This document shows positions 9,720 through 18,065 of a DNA stretch of 64,000 nt, one piece after another. How positions within the stretch are numbered: position 1 is the stretch's first letter; each line of letters starts with the position of its first letter. This stretch comes from Pseudaminobacter sp040049255 (GTDB taxonomy: Bacteria; Pseudomonadota; Alphaproteobacteria; Rhizobiales; Rhizobiaceae), in assembly GCF_040049255.1 (NCBI RefSeq), contig NZ_JBDZDR010000009.1:1-64000 (forward strand). The letters run 5' to 3'. Made by a program: the position numbers and the translations under genes. The notes under the pieces are model-generated. The model saw only the letters and a program-made list of their open reading frames with translations, did no database searches and was not told where the DNA came from.

Positions 9720-9777
9720 GGGGCTGGCAATCGTGCCATTTGTTTTTCCGGCTAATGATTTTTCGATTGCCAGCCCC
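9720..9777. repeat. Long perfect inverted repeat between Fe-ADH and ABC binding protein
   Basis: GGGGCTGGCAATCG (9720-9733) and CGATTGCCAGCCCC (9764-9777) are perfect 14-base complements around a 30-base loop. The stem begins 9 bases after the Fe-ADH stop on the minus strand. It can act as a terminator or 3'-end stabiliser separating dehydrogenase and transporter expression. It is one of four strong hairpins in the gaps of this array. Confidence 0.8.
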
Positions 9778-9785
9778 CTCCCCCT

Positions 9786-10964
9786 CTAACCCTGGAGAGT
9801 TCCTTCGATGGCGTTATCCAGCAGCATCAGCGCGGCTTCCTTGGTGAGCTTCACCGGGTTGCCGCCGGCCGTCGGGTCCACCACCGCCATGTCGGCGATC
9901 AGGTCCTTGCGCGCCTTGTCCATGTCGAGGCCCTTGATCAGCTCGGGCAGGGTGTGGGGCACCTTCAGTTCCTCGCGCAGCTTCAGCACTGCGCTTGCGA
10001 AGCCGTCGAAGCCGCCCTCCATGCCCAGGTAGCCGGTCAGCCGCACGATGCGGTCCTCGATCGCGTCGCGGTTGAAGGCCAGCACATAGGGCATGAAGAC
10101 GGCATTGGTCATGCCGTGGTGGGTATCGTAGAGCGCGCCGATCGGGTGCGACATCGAATGGATAGCGCCCAGCCCCTTCTGGAAGGCGGTGGCACCCATG
10201 GCGGCAGCGCTCATCATGTGCGCACGAGCCGTCAGGTCCTGGCCGTCGGCAAAGGCCTTGGGCAGGTTCTCGAACACCAGCCGGATGCCCTCGACTGCGA
10301 TGCCATCGGCCATCGGGTGGTAGCCCGGCGCGCAATAGGCTTCCAGGCAGTGCGCCAGCGCGTCCATGCCGGTGCCCGCGGTGATGAAGGGCGGCATGCC
10401 GGTGGTCAGCTCCGGATCGGCGATCACGATGGCCGGCAGCATCTTGGGGTGGAAGATCACCTTCTTGGTGTGCGTCGCCTCATGCGTGACCACGCCGGCG
10501 CGGCCGACTTCCGAGCCGGTGCCGGCCGTCGTCGGCACGGCGATGATCGGGGCGATGGCGTCGGCGTCCGCACGCGCCCACCAGTCGCCGATGTCCTCAA
10601 AATCCCACACCGGCCGGGTCTGGCCGGCCTGGAAGGCGATCAGCTTGCCGAGGTCCAGCGCCGAGCCGCCGCCGAAGGCGATGACGCCGTCATGCTTGCC
10701 TTCCTTGAACACCACGATGCCGGCGGTGAGGTTGGATTCCACCGGGTTGGGCTTCACGTCGGAGAAGACGCCGTAAGGAATCTTGGCGTCGTCGAGGATC
10801 TTCAGCGTGGACGCCACCACCGGCAGCTTGGCCAGCCCCGGGTCGGTCACGAATAGAGGCCGCTTGATGCCGGTCGCGGCCAGCGCGTCGGGCAGTTCCG
10901 AGATGCGGCCGGCGCCGAAACGGACGGTGGTGGGATAATTCCATTTGGAAACGAGATTGGTCAT
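9786..10964 (-). CDS. Iron-containing (group III) alcohol dehydrogenase
   Basis: This is a cytosolic NAD(P)-dependent alcohol/aldehyde oxidoreductase. The 392-residue product starts MTNLVSKWNYPTTVRFGAGR. The nucleotide-binding GGGS lies in IAFGGGSALDLGK. Metal ligands are expected in TAGTGMDALAHCLEAY (Asp and His) and in AIHSMSHPIGALYDTHHG (two His). Length is normal. The ATG at 10964 has CGGAAAG upstream; the long N-terminal extension crosses a palindrome and is not coding. It lies between ALDH and the ABC importer in the array, so it probably oxidises the alcohol group of the imported compound. Confidence 0.93.
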   Translation of the reverse strand: MTNLVSKWNYPTTVRFGAGRISELPDALAATGIKRPLFVTDPGLAKLPVVASTLKILDDAKIPYGVFSDVKPNPVESNLTAGIVVFKEGKHDGVIAFGGGSALDLGKLIAFQAGQTRPVWDFEDIGDWWARADADAIAPIIAVPTTAGTGSEVGRAGVVTHEATHTKKVIFHPKMLPAIVIADPELTTGMPPFITAGTGMDALAHCLEAYCAPGYHPMADGIAVEGIRLVFENLPKAFADGQDLTARAHMMSAAAMGATAFQKGLGAIHSMSHPIGALYDTHHGMTNAVFMPYVLAFNRDAIEDRIVRLTGYLGMEGGFDGFASAVLKLREELKVPHTLPELIKGLDMDKARKDLIADMAVVDPTAGGNPVKLTKEAALMLLDNAIEGTLQG

Positions 10965-10988
10965 TTTTGCTTTCCGAAAGTTAGAAGC

Positions 10989-11062
10989 ACCCCCACTCCG
11001 TCCCGGCTTCGCCGGTCCACCCCGGGACAGAGGTGTCGAGCGCAGCGAGACGGAGTGGGGGT
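10989..11062. repeat. Large palindromic element between ALDH and Fe-ADH
   Basis: ACCCCCACTCCGTC (10989-11002) and GACGGAGTGGGGGT (11049-11062) are perfect 14-base complements. A second, inner stem (GTCCCGG with CCGGGAC) sits inside the 46-base loop. The nested structure resembles a REP-type intergenic palindrome. It may be repeated elsewhere in the genome, which cannot be seen here. Confidence 0.75.
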
Positions 11063-11086
11063 CAAAAACATGTTCTGTGCCGCGAA

Positions 11087-12475
11087 CTAGATCTTCTCGC
11101 GCAGGTGATAGGACTTCGGACGGGTCAAGTTGTCGTAGCCGATGGCCGACAGCGCCGCGCCCTTGCCGGTGTCCTTCACGCCCGTCCACACCAGCGCCGG
11201 GTCGAGATAGTCGCAGCGGTTCATGAACACCGTGCCGGTCTCGACGCGGTCGCCGATCGAGACGGCATGCTCGATGTCGCTGGTCCAGACCGAGGCGGTC
11301 AGGCCGTATGGGCTGTCGTTCATCAGCGCGATGGCATCCTCGTCGCCGCGCACCTTCATGATGCCGACGATGGGGCCAAAGCTCTCCTCGCGCATCACGC
11401 TCATCTGGTGGTCAACATTGGTCAGCACTTCCGGCGCCAGATAGGGCGACCCGGCGACGTCCTGGTCGACCTTCATGTTGACGTGCGCGGAGGCACCCTT
11501 GCGCAGGGCTTCCGCCTTCTGTTCGCGGATGAAGTCGGCAAAGCGCGACTGCGCCATCGGCCCCATGGTGGTGGCCTGGTCGAGCGGGTTGCCCACCACA
11601 TAGTCCTTGGTCAGCGCAACGAAACCGTCGACGAAGTCGTCATAGACCTTCTCGTGCACATAGATGCGCTCGATGCCGCAGCAGCACTGGCCGGAATTGT
11701 AGAAGGCGCCATCCACAAGGTTGGCGATGGCGTGGTCGAGCTTGGCGTCGGGCAGCACATAGGCCGGGTCCTTGCCGCCGAGTTCTAGGCCCATGGTCAT
11801 GAAGGTGCCGGCCGCCGCCTTCTCGATCGCCCTGCCGCCGGCCACCGAGCCGGTGAAGTTGACATGGTCGATCTTGCCCGAGCCGAGCAGCTTCTCGGTC
11901 TGGGCGTGGTTGAGCACGATGTTCTGGAACACGCCCTTGGGCAGACCAATCTTGTCGAAGGCCTGCTGGAAGCGCTCGCCCACCAGCAGCGTCTGCGCCG
12001 CGTGCTTGAGAATGACGGTCGAGCCCGCCATCAGCGCCGGCACGATAGTGTTGACAGCGGTAAGATAAGGATAGTTCCAGGGCGCGATCACCATCACCAC
12101 GCCAAGCGGCTCGCGCTTCACATAGCGGCGGAAGCCCTCCTTCGGGTCCGATGCCATGACCGGCTTGAGCGCCTGCTCGGCGATCTCGACCATGTAGTTG
12201 GTGCGGTCCTTGACGCCGCCGAACTCGCCGCCGTAGCGGGTCGGGCGGCCCATCTGCCAGGCGATCTCCGGCACGATCTCGTCGCTCATCGCCACCAGCG
12301 CCTCGAGGAAGGCGAGCATGTACTTGCCGCGCTCGGCAATGGAGGTCTGCGCCCAGGTGGCCTGAGCGGCACGGGCCCGCTCCACCGCGGCGTTGATCGC
12401 CTGGTCGCTGGCGACGGGTCGCTCGGCATAGATCGAGCCGTCGATGGGGGATTTGAGCTTGACCGTCTCGGTCAT
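11087..12475 (-). CDS. NAD(P)-dependent aldehyde dehydrogenase
   Basis: This enzyme oxidises an aldehyde to an acid in the cytosol. The 462-residue product has the cofactor motif APWNYPYLTAVNTI, the general base in LELGGKDPAYVL, and the catalytic cysteine in NSGQCCCGIERIY. It ends YHLREKI, slightly shorter than the usual ~490. It sits between the glutamyl ligase and Fe-ADH genes, so alcohol to aldehyde to acid is a natural order. A PuuC-like role on a gamma-glutamyl aldehyde is possible but inferred. Confidence 0.93.
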   Translation of the reverse strand: MTETVKLKSPIDGSIYAERPVASDQAINAAVERARAAQATWAQTSIAERGKYMLAFLEALVAMSDEIVPEIAWQMGRPTRYGGEFGGVKDRTNYMVEIAEQALKPVMASDPKEGFRRYVKREPLGVVMVIAPWNYPYLTAVNTIVPALMAGSTVILKHAAQTLLVGERFQQAFDKIGLPKGVFQNIVLNHAQTEKLLGSGKIDHVNFTGSVAGGRAIEKAAAGTFMTMGLELGGKDPAYVLPDAKLDHAIANLVDGAFYNSGQCCCGIERIYVHEKVYDDFVDGFVALTKDYVVGNPLDQATTMGPMAQSRFADFIREQKAEALRKGASAHVNMKVDQDVAGSPYLAPEVLTNVDHQMSVMREESFGPIVGIMKVRGDEDAIALMNDSPYGLTASVWTSDIEHAVSIGDRVETGTVFMNRCDYLDPALVWTGVKDTGKGAALSAIGYDNLTRPKSYHLREKI

Positions 12476-12520
12476 GATTTCAGTCCTTCTTCATGCGAAA
12501 TGCAATTGGTCGTTCCGGCA

Positions 12521-12544
12521 GGGCGCGGGCCACACGCCGCGCCC
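12521..12544. repeat. Strong hairpin between glutamyl ligase and ALDH genes
   Basis: GGGCGCGG (12521-12528) and CCGCGCCC (12537-12544) form a perfect 8-bp stem with an 8-base loop, 16 bases past the ligase stop on the minus strand. No T-run is seen, so mRNA processing or protection is as likely as termination. Confidence 0.6.
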
Positions 12545-12560
12545 GCGATGGGCGCCGACA

Positions 12561-13931
12561 TTAATACCGCTCGAAGCCCCTGTGCAGCTCCCAGTCGGTG
12601 ATGCGGCGGTCATATTCCATCTGCTCCCAGCGCGCGGTGTGCACATAGTGGTCGATCGCATCTTCGCCCCAGGCCTCGCGCAGCATGGTAGATTTCTCCA
12701 GCGTTTCGGCAGCGCCGCGCAGGGTCTTCGGAATCTCGGGCAGCTCGGCCGCCTGGTAGGCGTCGCCCACGAAGGGCTTCTCCAGTTCCAGTCTCTCGTC
12801 GATACCGGCCAAGCCCGCCGCGATCAGCGCCGCGAAGGCGAGGTAGGGGTTGAGATCGGCGCCGCCGATGCGGCACTCCATGCGCACGGCCTTGGTGCCC
12901 TGGCCGCACAGCCGGAAGCCCGCGGTGCGGTTGTCGTCGCTCCACATGATCTTGGTCGGCGCGAAAGTGCCGGCCTGGAAGCGCTTGTAGGAGTTGATGT
13001 AGGGGGCCAGGAAGTAGGTATATTCCTTGGCATATTTGAGCTGACCAGCCGACCATTGGCGACCGAGTTCCGACAGGCCATGGGGCCCGTTCTTGTCGAG
13101 GAACAACGGCGTCTTGCCGTCGGCGCTCCACAGCGAGTTGTGAATGTGGCTGGAATTGCCGGCCAGGTCATAGTTGTACTTGGCCATGAAGCAGACCGAC
13201 TTGCCCATCTGGTCGGCGATCTCCTTGGCGCCGTTTTTCAGGATCACATGCCGGTCGGCGGTTTCCAGCGCCTCGCCATAGCGGAAGTTGATCTCTTCCT
13301 GGCCGGGGCCCCACTCGCCCTTGGAGTTCTCGATGGGAATGCCGGCCGCGTCCATCTCGTTGCGCAGCCGGCGCATATAGCCTTCCTCCTTGGTGGTGAT
13401 GCCGATCAGGTAATCGCCGATATAGGGAGAGGCGGTGTCGAGGCCGCGCCAGTGCTTTTCGCGCGCGGTCTTGTAGGTCTCGTCGAAGAGATAAAATTCC
13501 AGCTCGGAGGCGAAATAGGCGAGGAAACCGCGCTGCTCCAGCCGGCGCAGTTGCTTGCGCAGGATGCCGCGCGGCGAATGCGGCAGGTCTTCATGCCCGT
13601 GATGGGACTGCACGTCGCTGATCACCAGCGCCGTCTTCTCCAGCCATGGAACCCGGCGCAGCGTCGACATGTCGGGCTTCATGACGAAGTCGCCATAACC
13701 CTTCGACCAGCTTGCCGCCTTGTAGCCGGGCACCGGCTCCATGTCGATGTCGTCGGCCAGCAGATAGTTGCAGGCGTGCGTCTCCTCGTAACCCGACTGC
13801 ACGAAGAAGCTGGCCAGAAACCGCTTGCCGATCAGCCTTCCCTGCATGTCGACGGCGCATACCAGCACCGTGTCGATCTCCCCGTCCGCAACCGCCTTCT
13901 TCAACTGATCGAATGTAAGATTTCCGGCCAT
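12561..13931 (-). CDS. Glutamine-synthetase-family ligase (PuuA-like gamma-glutamylamide synthetase?)
   Basis: Members of this fold join glutamate's gamma-carboxyl to ammonia or an amine with ATP. The 456-residue product has the N-terminal beta-grasp part (residues 1-105) and the catalytic domain. Metal-binding acidic residues lie in ASELEFYLF and GPGQEEINF. The nucleotide-site His lies in GNSSHIHNSLW, and glutamate-binding arginines in NRTAGFRLCG and ECRIGGADLNPYLA, so all key positions look intact. No adenylylation-loop tyrosine motif is evident. The context (ALDH, alcohol dehydrogenase, amidohydrolase, importers) fits a catabolic gamma-glutamyl ligase better than housekeeping GlnA. The amine substrate is unknown. 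Confidence 0.85.
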   Translation of the reverse strand: MAGNLTFDQLKKAVADGEIDTVLVCAVDMQGRLIGKRFLASFFVQSGYEETHACNYLLADDIDMEPVPGYKAASWSKGYGDFVMKPDMSTLRRVPWLEKTALVISDVQSHHGHEDLPHSPRGILRKQLRRLEQRGFLAYFASELEFYLFDETYKTAREKHWRGLDTASPYIGDYLIGITTKEEGYMRRLRNEMDAAGIPIENSKGEWGPGQEEINFRYGEALETADRHVILKNGAKEIADQMGKSVCFMAKYNYDLAGNSSHIHNSLWSADGKTPLFLDKNGPHGLSELGRQWSAGQLKYAKEYTYFLAPYINSYKRFQAGTFAPTKIMWSDDNRTAGFRLCGQGTKAVRMECRIGGADLNPYLAFAALIAAGLAGIDERLELEKPFVGDAYQAAELPEIPKTLRGAAETLEKSTMLREAWGEDAIDHYVHTARWEQMEYDRRITDWELHRGFERY

Positions 13932-13974
13932 TTTCCACTCCGCCGCAGTCGGCGCATCGCTGTTTCAACAGGTG

Positions 13975-13999
13975 AGCCCGGCCGTCACACGGCCGGGCT
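13975..13999. terminator. Very stable hairpin after dctP (minus strand)
   Basis: AGCCCGGCCGT (13975-13985) and ACGGCCGGGCT (13989-13999) form a perfect 11-bp stem with a CAC loop, 27 bases after the TRAP binding-protein stop. The downstream side on the minus strand lacks a T-run, so partial termination or stabilisation of the highly expressed dctP message is likely. Confidence 0.6.
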
Positions 14000-14025
14000 G
14001 TTCGACTTCACAAGACTGGCTCTGC

Positions 14026-15093
14026 TCAGCCGTAGCGATAGGGTGCGCCTGCGCCGCGCATGGTCTCCTGGTATTTCTTGAGGATCTCGACCACTTTGGC
14101 GTTGCGCGGGCTCTTGGCGGCGACCTCGTCCCAGAATGCCTGCGCCATGTCCTCGACTTCCTTCCACTCGTTCTCGGGAATGGTCGTCAGTTCGAGCTTG
14201 CCGCCCGTGGTGCGGTAGTGGGCCTCGCCCCACCAGTACCAGTGCTGGCGGTAGTAGTGCGAGGAATCCATCGCCAGCCGGAACAGCTCCTTGAGGTGGT
14301 CAGGAACCGCGTTCCACTTCTCGGTGTTGGCGAAGAACGAACCCGACCAGGCGCCGGAGATGTTGTTGGTCAGGTAGTACTTGGTCACGTTGGCCCAGCC
14401 GACCGTGTAGGTCTCGGTCGCCCCGCACCAGGCGATGCCGTCGAGCTCGCCGGTCTGCAGCGCCACCTCGATGTCTTCCCACGGCAGCGTGACGGGCACG
14501 ACGCCGAGACGCGAGATGAACTGGCCGCCCGTCGGGAAGGTGAAGACGCGCAGGCCCTTCAGGTCGGCCACCGAGCGGATCGGCTTGGTGGTGGCGAAGT
14601 TGCAAGGGTCCCATGCACCGGCGCTGAGCCAGGTCACGCCCGGGATTTCGCCATAGGCCTCTTCCCAGATCTCCTTCAGTCCGTACCAGTTCCACAGCAC
14701 CGGCACGTCGAGGCTGTAGCGCGAGGCGAAGGGGAAGTAGGCGCCGAACACGGCGACATCCACCGGCGAAGCCATGGAATCGTCGTCGCTCTGGGCGGCG
14801 TCGATCGTGCCGGCCTGCACGGCGCGGAACAGCTCGCCCTGCGGCACCAGCTGGTCGGAGGTGTAAAGCTCGATCACCATTTCGCCATTGGCCGCCTTGT
14901 TGAAGGCATCGATGGCGGGCTTGCACACATGCTCGGCCAGGGCCGGGCCGGCATAGGTCTGCAGACGCCACTTGATCGGGGCCTGGGCCTTGACATAGGG
15001 CGCTGCGAGCGTGGTTGCGCCCACCGCACCAGCGCCGGTCAAGATCGACTTGCGCAGGAAATCGCGCTTGCTGATGGTCTTGTTCTCTGACAT
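14026..15093 (-). CDS. TRAP transporter substrate-binding protein DctP (family 7)
   Basis: This is the periplasmic receptor of a sodium-driven TRAP importer. The 355-residue product starts MSENKTISKRDFLRKSILTG, a signal with a Tat-like KRDFLRK segment, probably cleaved after VKAQA. The body has the DctP fold, with the usual ligand-arginine region GLRVFTFPTGGQF. It ends GAGAPYRYG. Its large and small permease genes lie upstream, so the order is Q-M-P. The ligand is not predictable from sequence; carboxylates, often keto or hydroxy acids, are typical. Confidence 0.93.
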   Translation of the reverse strand: MSENKTISKRDFLRKSILTGAGAVGATTLAAPYVKAQAPIKWRLQTYAGPALAEHVCKPAIDAFNKAANGEMVIELYTSDQLVPQGELFRAVQAGTIDAAQSDDDSMASPVDVAVFGAYFPFASRYSLDVPVLWNWYGLKEIWEEAYGEIPGVTWLSAGAWDPCNFATTKPIRSVADLKGLRVFTFPTGGQFISRLGVVPVTLPWEDIEVALQTGELDGIAWCGATETYTVGWANVTKYYLTNNISGAWSGSFFANTEKWNAVPDHLKELFRLAMDSSHYYRQHWYWWGEAHYRTTGGKLELTTIPENEWKEVEDMAQAFWDEVAAKSPRNAKVVEILKKYQETMRGAGAPYRYG

Positions 15094-15217
15094 TTCATTC
15101 CTCCCGTTAACAGATACAGTAAAATCTCATCCACGACGCGGGGTTGAGCGAATTTGTATTCCGCCATTCCCCGTTCTTATTCTGGAAAATTCAAAGGATG
15201 CTCTCCCGGCCTTCATC

Positions 15218-16546
15218 TCATCTCTTCCCCATGTAGACGTCGGGCAGCCACATCGCGATGTCGGGGAAGATCATGATGATGATCATGGTCAGCACCATCA
15301 TGAAGAAGAACGGAATGATCGAGCGATAGATGTCGACGATGGTGATTTCCGGCGGCGCCATCGCCCGCATCAGGAACAGGTTGTAGCCGAAGGGCGGCAC
15401 GATGTAGGCGATCTGGCAGGTGATGGTGTAGAGGATGCCGAACCAGATCAGGTCGAAGCCGAGCGCCTTGACGAGCGGGATATAGAGCGGCGCGACGATG
15501 ACGAGCATGGCGGTGTCGTCGAGGAACATCCCCAGGATGATGAAGGAAAACAGCATCATCGCCAGCACGCCCCAGGGGCTGAGATCCCAGGTGTGCAGAA
15601 GCAGGTTTTCGATTGCCTTGATTGCGCCCAGACCGTCGTAGACTGCGCTGAAGCAGAGCGCGCCAAGGATGATCCAGAGGAACATGGCGGAAACGGCCAG
15701 CGTGTTGCGCGTGGTTTCTTCCATGACGCGGCGATTGAGCCTGCCGGTGAACCACGCCGACAGCAGCGCCAGCAATGCACCGACCATCGAGGTTTCGACC
15801 AGGCTGGTGGTGCCGGTGAGGAACAGGCCCATGATGGCTGCGAACAGGCCGAAGGGCAGCAGGCCGGCGCGCAGCAGCACGAGCTTTTCGCGCGTCGTGA
15901 TCTGTTCGCGTTCCGCGGCGGGCAAGGCCGGGCCCATTTCTGGCTGGAAGCGGCAGCGGAGATAGATGTAGGCCGTGAAGATCACCGCCATCAGGATGAA
16001 GGGGCCGATGCCGGCCAGCCACAATTGCAGCACGGGCTGGCGCGCGATCATGGCGTAAAGGATCAGCACGACGCTGGGCGGCCCCATGATGCCGAGCGAC
16101 GACCCGCCCTGGATGACGCCGGTGATCATCACCTTGTCGTAGCCGCGCCGCAGCAGTTCCGGCAGCGCTACCGTGGCTCCGATGGCCATGCCGGCAACCG
16201 ACAGGCCGTTGACCATCGAGATGACGATCATCAGGCCCATCGTGCCGAGCGCAAGGCCGCCGCGCACCTGGCCGAACCAGACGTGGAACATGCGGTAGAG
16301 ATTGTTGGCGATGCCCGACTCCGAGAGCATGTAGCCCATGAAGACGAAGAACGGCACGGTGATCAGCGGATACCAGTTGAGCACCTGGAAGGCCGCGTTG
16401 AACGGCATTTCGGCAGCGCCGTCGCCCCACATCCAGAGTGCGGCCGCCGCGCCGACTGCACCGATCACGCCGAACACGCGCTGGCCGGTGGCCATCAGGA
16501 TCAGCATCGACGCGAACATGAAGATGGTGATGAATTCGGAACTCAT
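15218..16546 (-). CDS. TRAP transporter large permease DctM
   Basis: This is the main ion-coupled membrane subunit. The 442-residue product has about 12 helices and family motifs such as ITGVIQGGSSLGIMGPPS and LGMFLDDTAMLVI. Its ATG overlaps the dctQ stop by four bases (ATGA). A 124-base gap separates it from dctP. Confidence 0.93.
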   Translation of the reverse strand: MSSEFITIFMFASMLILMATGQRVFGVIGAVGAAAALWMWGDGAAEMPFNAAFQVLNWYPLITVPFFVFMGYMLSESGIANNLYRMFHVWFGQVRGGLALGTMGLMIVISMVNGLSVAGMAIGATVALPELLRRGYDKVMITGVIQGGSSLGIMGPPSVVLILYAMIARQPVLQLWLAGIGPFILMAVIFTAYIYLRCRFQPEMGPALPAAEREQITTREKLVLLRAGLLPFGLFAAIMGLFLTGTTSLVETSMVGALLALLSAWFTGRLNRRVMEETTRNTLAVSAMFLWIILGALCFSAVYDGLGAIKAIENLLLHTWDLSPWGVLAMMLFSFIILGMFLDDTAMLVIVAPLYIPLVKALGFDLIWFGILYTITCQIAYIVPPFGYNLFLMRAMAPPEITIVDIYRSIIPFFFMMVLTMIIIMIFPDIAMWLPDVYMGKR

Positions 16547-17100
16547 GCCAGCGACTTTCCACGTGCTTCAGCCACGTCCTTGAAGAAGGTGGCGATGGTT
16601 TGCAGCAGCATCAGAAAGATGCCGAACGTCATCAGGGCCTTGATCGGCCACAGCAGCGGCGCCCAGGCGGTGTAGTTCTTCTGGCTGTAGGTGATGGAAT
16701 ATTCGGTCGAGGAAACTCCGGCCCGGAACAGGACCACGAGGTAGAAGATCACGGCCAACACGGTGAAGGCGTCCATGATGGCGCGCCGGCGCGGCGACAT
16801 CATGCCGTAGAACAGATCCATGCGGACATGCGCGTCGAGCTGCAGGGAGTAGGCTCCGCCCAGCAGATAGTAGGCCGAGAGCATGAACTGCGACATCTCC
16901 ATGATCCAGTTGATCGGATAGCCGAAGATCACGCGCATGATGGTCGAATAGAGCAGGATCGCGCCCATCGGGAAGATGAGATACATGGCGAAGCGCCCGA
17001 CCCCGTGGCTCACGGCATCGACATACCGCACGTAGAGTCTCACCGCCTGGACCAGCCGGCTCTTCCTGACCGACTCTCTTTCTGTCGCTACGCTCATCAT
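16543..17100 (-). CDS. TRAP transporter small permease DctQ
   Basis: This is the four-helix small membrane subunit, 185 residues. The family pattern includes the second-helix region GYPINWIMEMSQFML and AHVRMDLFY. I start it at the ATG at 17100 because it overlaps the stop of the upstream amidohydrolase gene as ATGA. The frame extends upstream to 17178, but that part lies inside the amidohydrolase gene. Confidence 0.92.
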   Translation of the reverse strand: MMSVATERESVRKSRLVQAVRLYVRYVDAVSHGVGRFAMYLIFPMGAILLYSTIMRVIFGYPINWIMEMSQFMLSAYYLLGGAYSLQLDAHVRMDLFYGMMSPRRRAIMDAFTVLAVIFYLVVLFRAGVSSTEYSITYSQKNYTAWAPLLWPIKALMTFGIFLMLLQTIATFFKDVAEARGKSLA

Positions 17101-17894
17101 GCGGACCTTGTCGTGTTGGCGAAATTCGGCTGGCCCGGATTGACGCCGGCCAGGATGGCCGACAGAAGCTCGGCCCATCTGCGTTGGCCGCTCTCGTCGC
17201 CGATTTCGTCGTTGCGGATCTCGATCATGGCGCAGGCGAGCCCGCGCGCGCGGCCGTGCCGCTCCAGCGTGAAATAGACACGGTCGGCCGGCGAATAGGG
17301 CTCGTTTACGCCCACCTCCAGGCCGACCACGCCGCGCAGCGCGCCGATCATCGGGCCGGCCAGCCTGTCGTCATCGTCATGGATGATGCCGATGTGCCAG
17401 GGGCGGTCCACGCCCTTGTAGACCGGCGTGAAGGAATGGACCGAGACAAGCCGCGTCTCGCGCCCCTCGGCCAGCCTCTCGGCAACTACATCGGCAATCG
17501 CATCGTGAAACGGCCGCCAGGACAGGGCGATGCGCTCCTGCCGGTCGGCCTCGGAAAGATCGGCATTGCCGGGCACCTCCGTCGCCTCGCTAACAGGCGA
17601 GATCAGGTCCGGCGCGTCGAGCGGCCGGTTGCAGTCGATGACGAGGCGCGAAACGCAGGATTCCACCAGCGTCGCGTCCAGCGCGTCGGCCATGCGGCGG
17701 ATCACGGGCAGCGCGCCGGGATCCCAGGCGATGTGACGCGTCAGGTCGGCTTCGTCGAGGCCGAGCGTGCCGAATCGGGCCGGAATGAAATTCGAGGCAT
17801 GATCGCAGACCAGCAGATAGGGGCTGGCGCCCTGCCGCCGGCTAACCCGGACGGAAGCGGATGCTTCATGCACTGCGGACGGCGCAGTTCCCAT
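17097..17894 (-). CDS. N-formylglutamate amidohydrolase family protein (HutG2-like)
   Basis: This is a cytosolic metal-dependent hydrolase of the PF05013 family. The best-known member cleaves N-formylglutamate in histidine breakdown. The 265-residue product carries LLVCDHASNFIP, SRLVIDCNRPLDAPD, VSVHSFTPVYKG and CAMIEIRND, the conserved family blocks. It is the first gene of the TRAP operon (ATGA overlap with dctQ) and lies divergent from the RpiR regulator. No hut genes are near, so the substrate may be another N-acyl or gamma-glutamyl compound made by the ligase downstream. That is inference. Confidence 0.87.
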   Translation of the reverse strand: MGTAPSAVHEASASVRVSRRQGASPYLLVCDHASNFIPARFGTLGLDEADLTRHIAWDPGALPVIRRMADALDATLVESCVSRLVIDCNRPLDAPDLISPVSEATEVPGNADLSEADRQERIALSWRPFHDAIADVVAERLAEGRETRLVSVHSFTPVYKGVDRPWHIGIIHDDDDRLAGPMIGALRGVVGLEVGVNEPYSPADRVYFTLERHGRARGLACAMIEIRNDEIGDESGQRRWAELLSAILAGVNPGQPNFANTTRSA

Positions 17895-18065
17895 TGCTTT
17901 TAGTCCCCCAAGACGCCGTATCGTATGTTACGGATTTTATTTCTTTGCGTCTTTGTGGATGATTTCATACATATTCCCGGACTTTGTCAAATGGGTTTGT
18001 GCAGCGGCTGCACCAACGGAGCGCGAGCGGGCGAAAACCCCTCGATCCGGGCCGAAGGGGGCGAG
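17895..18065. promoter_or_regulatory. Divergent control region of the catabolic array and rpiR-type gene
   Basis: This 171-base AT-richer region separates the divergent amidohydrolase and regulator genes. CCGTA (17916-17920) and TACGG (17929-17933) form a short dyad, and GTATG and CATAC recur further on. One or more is likely the regulator's operator, but no single site is convincing. Confidence 0.4.

Noticed and set aside
17925..18065. N-terminal extension of the RpiR-type regulator (start at 17925)
   Set aside because: The first 47 residues do not resemble the family, and a good ribosome site marks the ATG at 18066.
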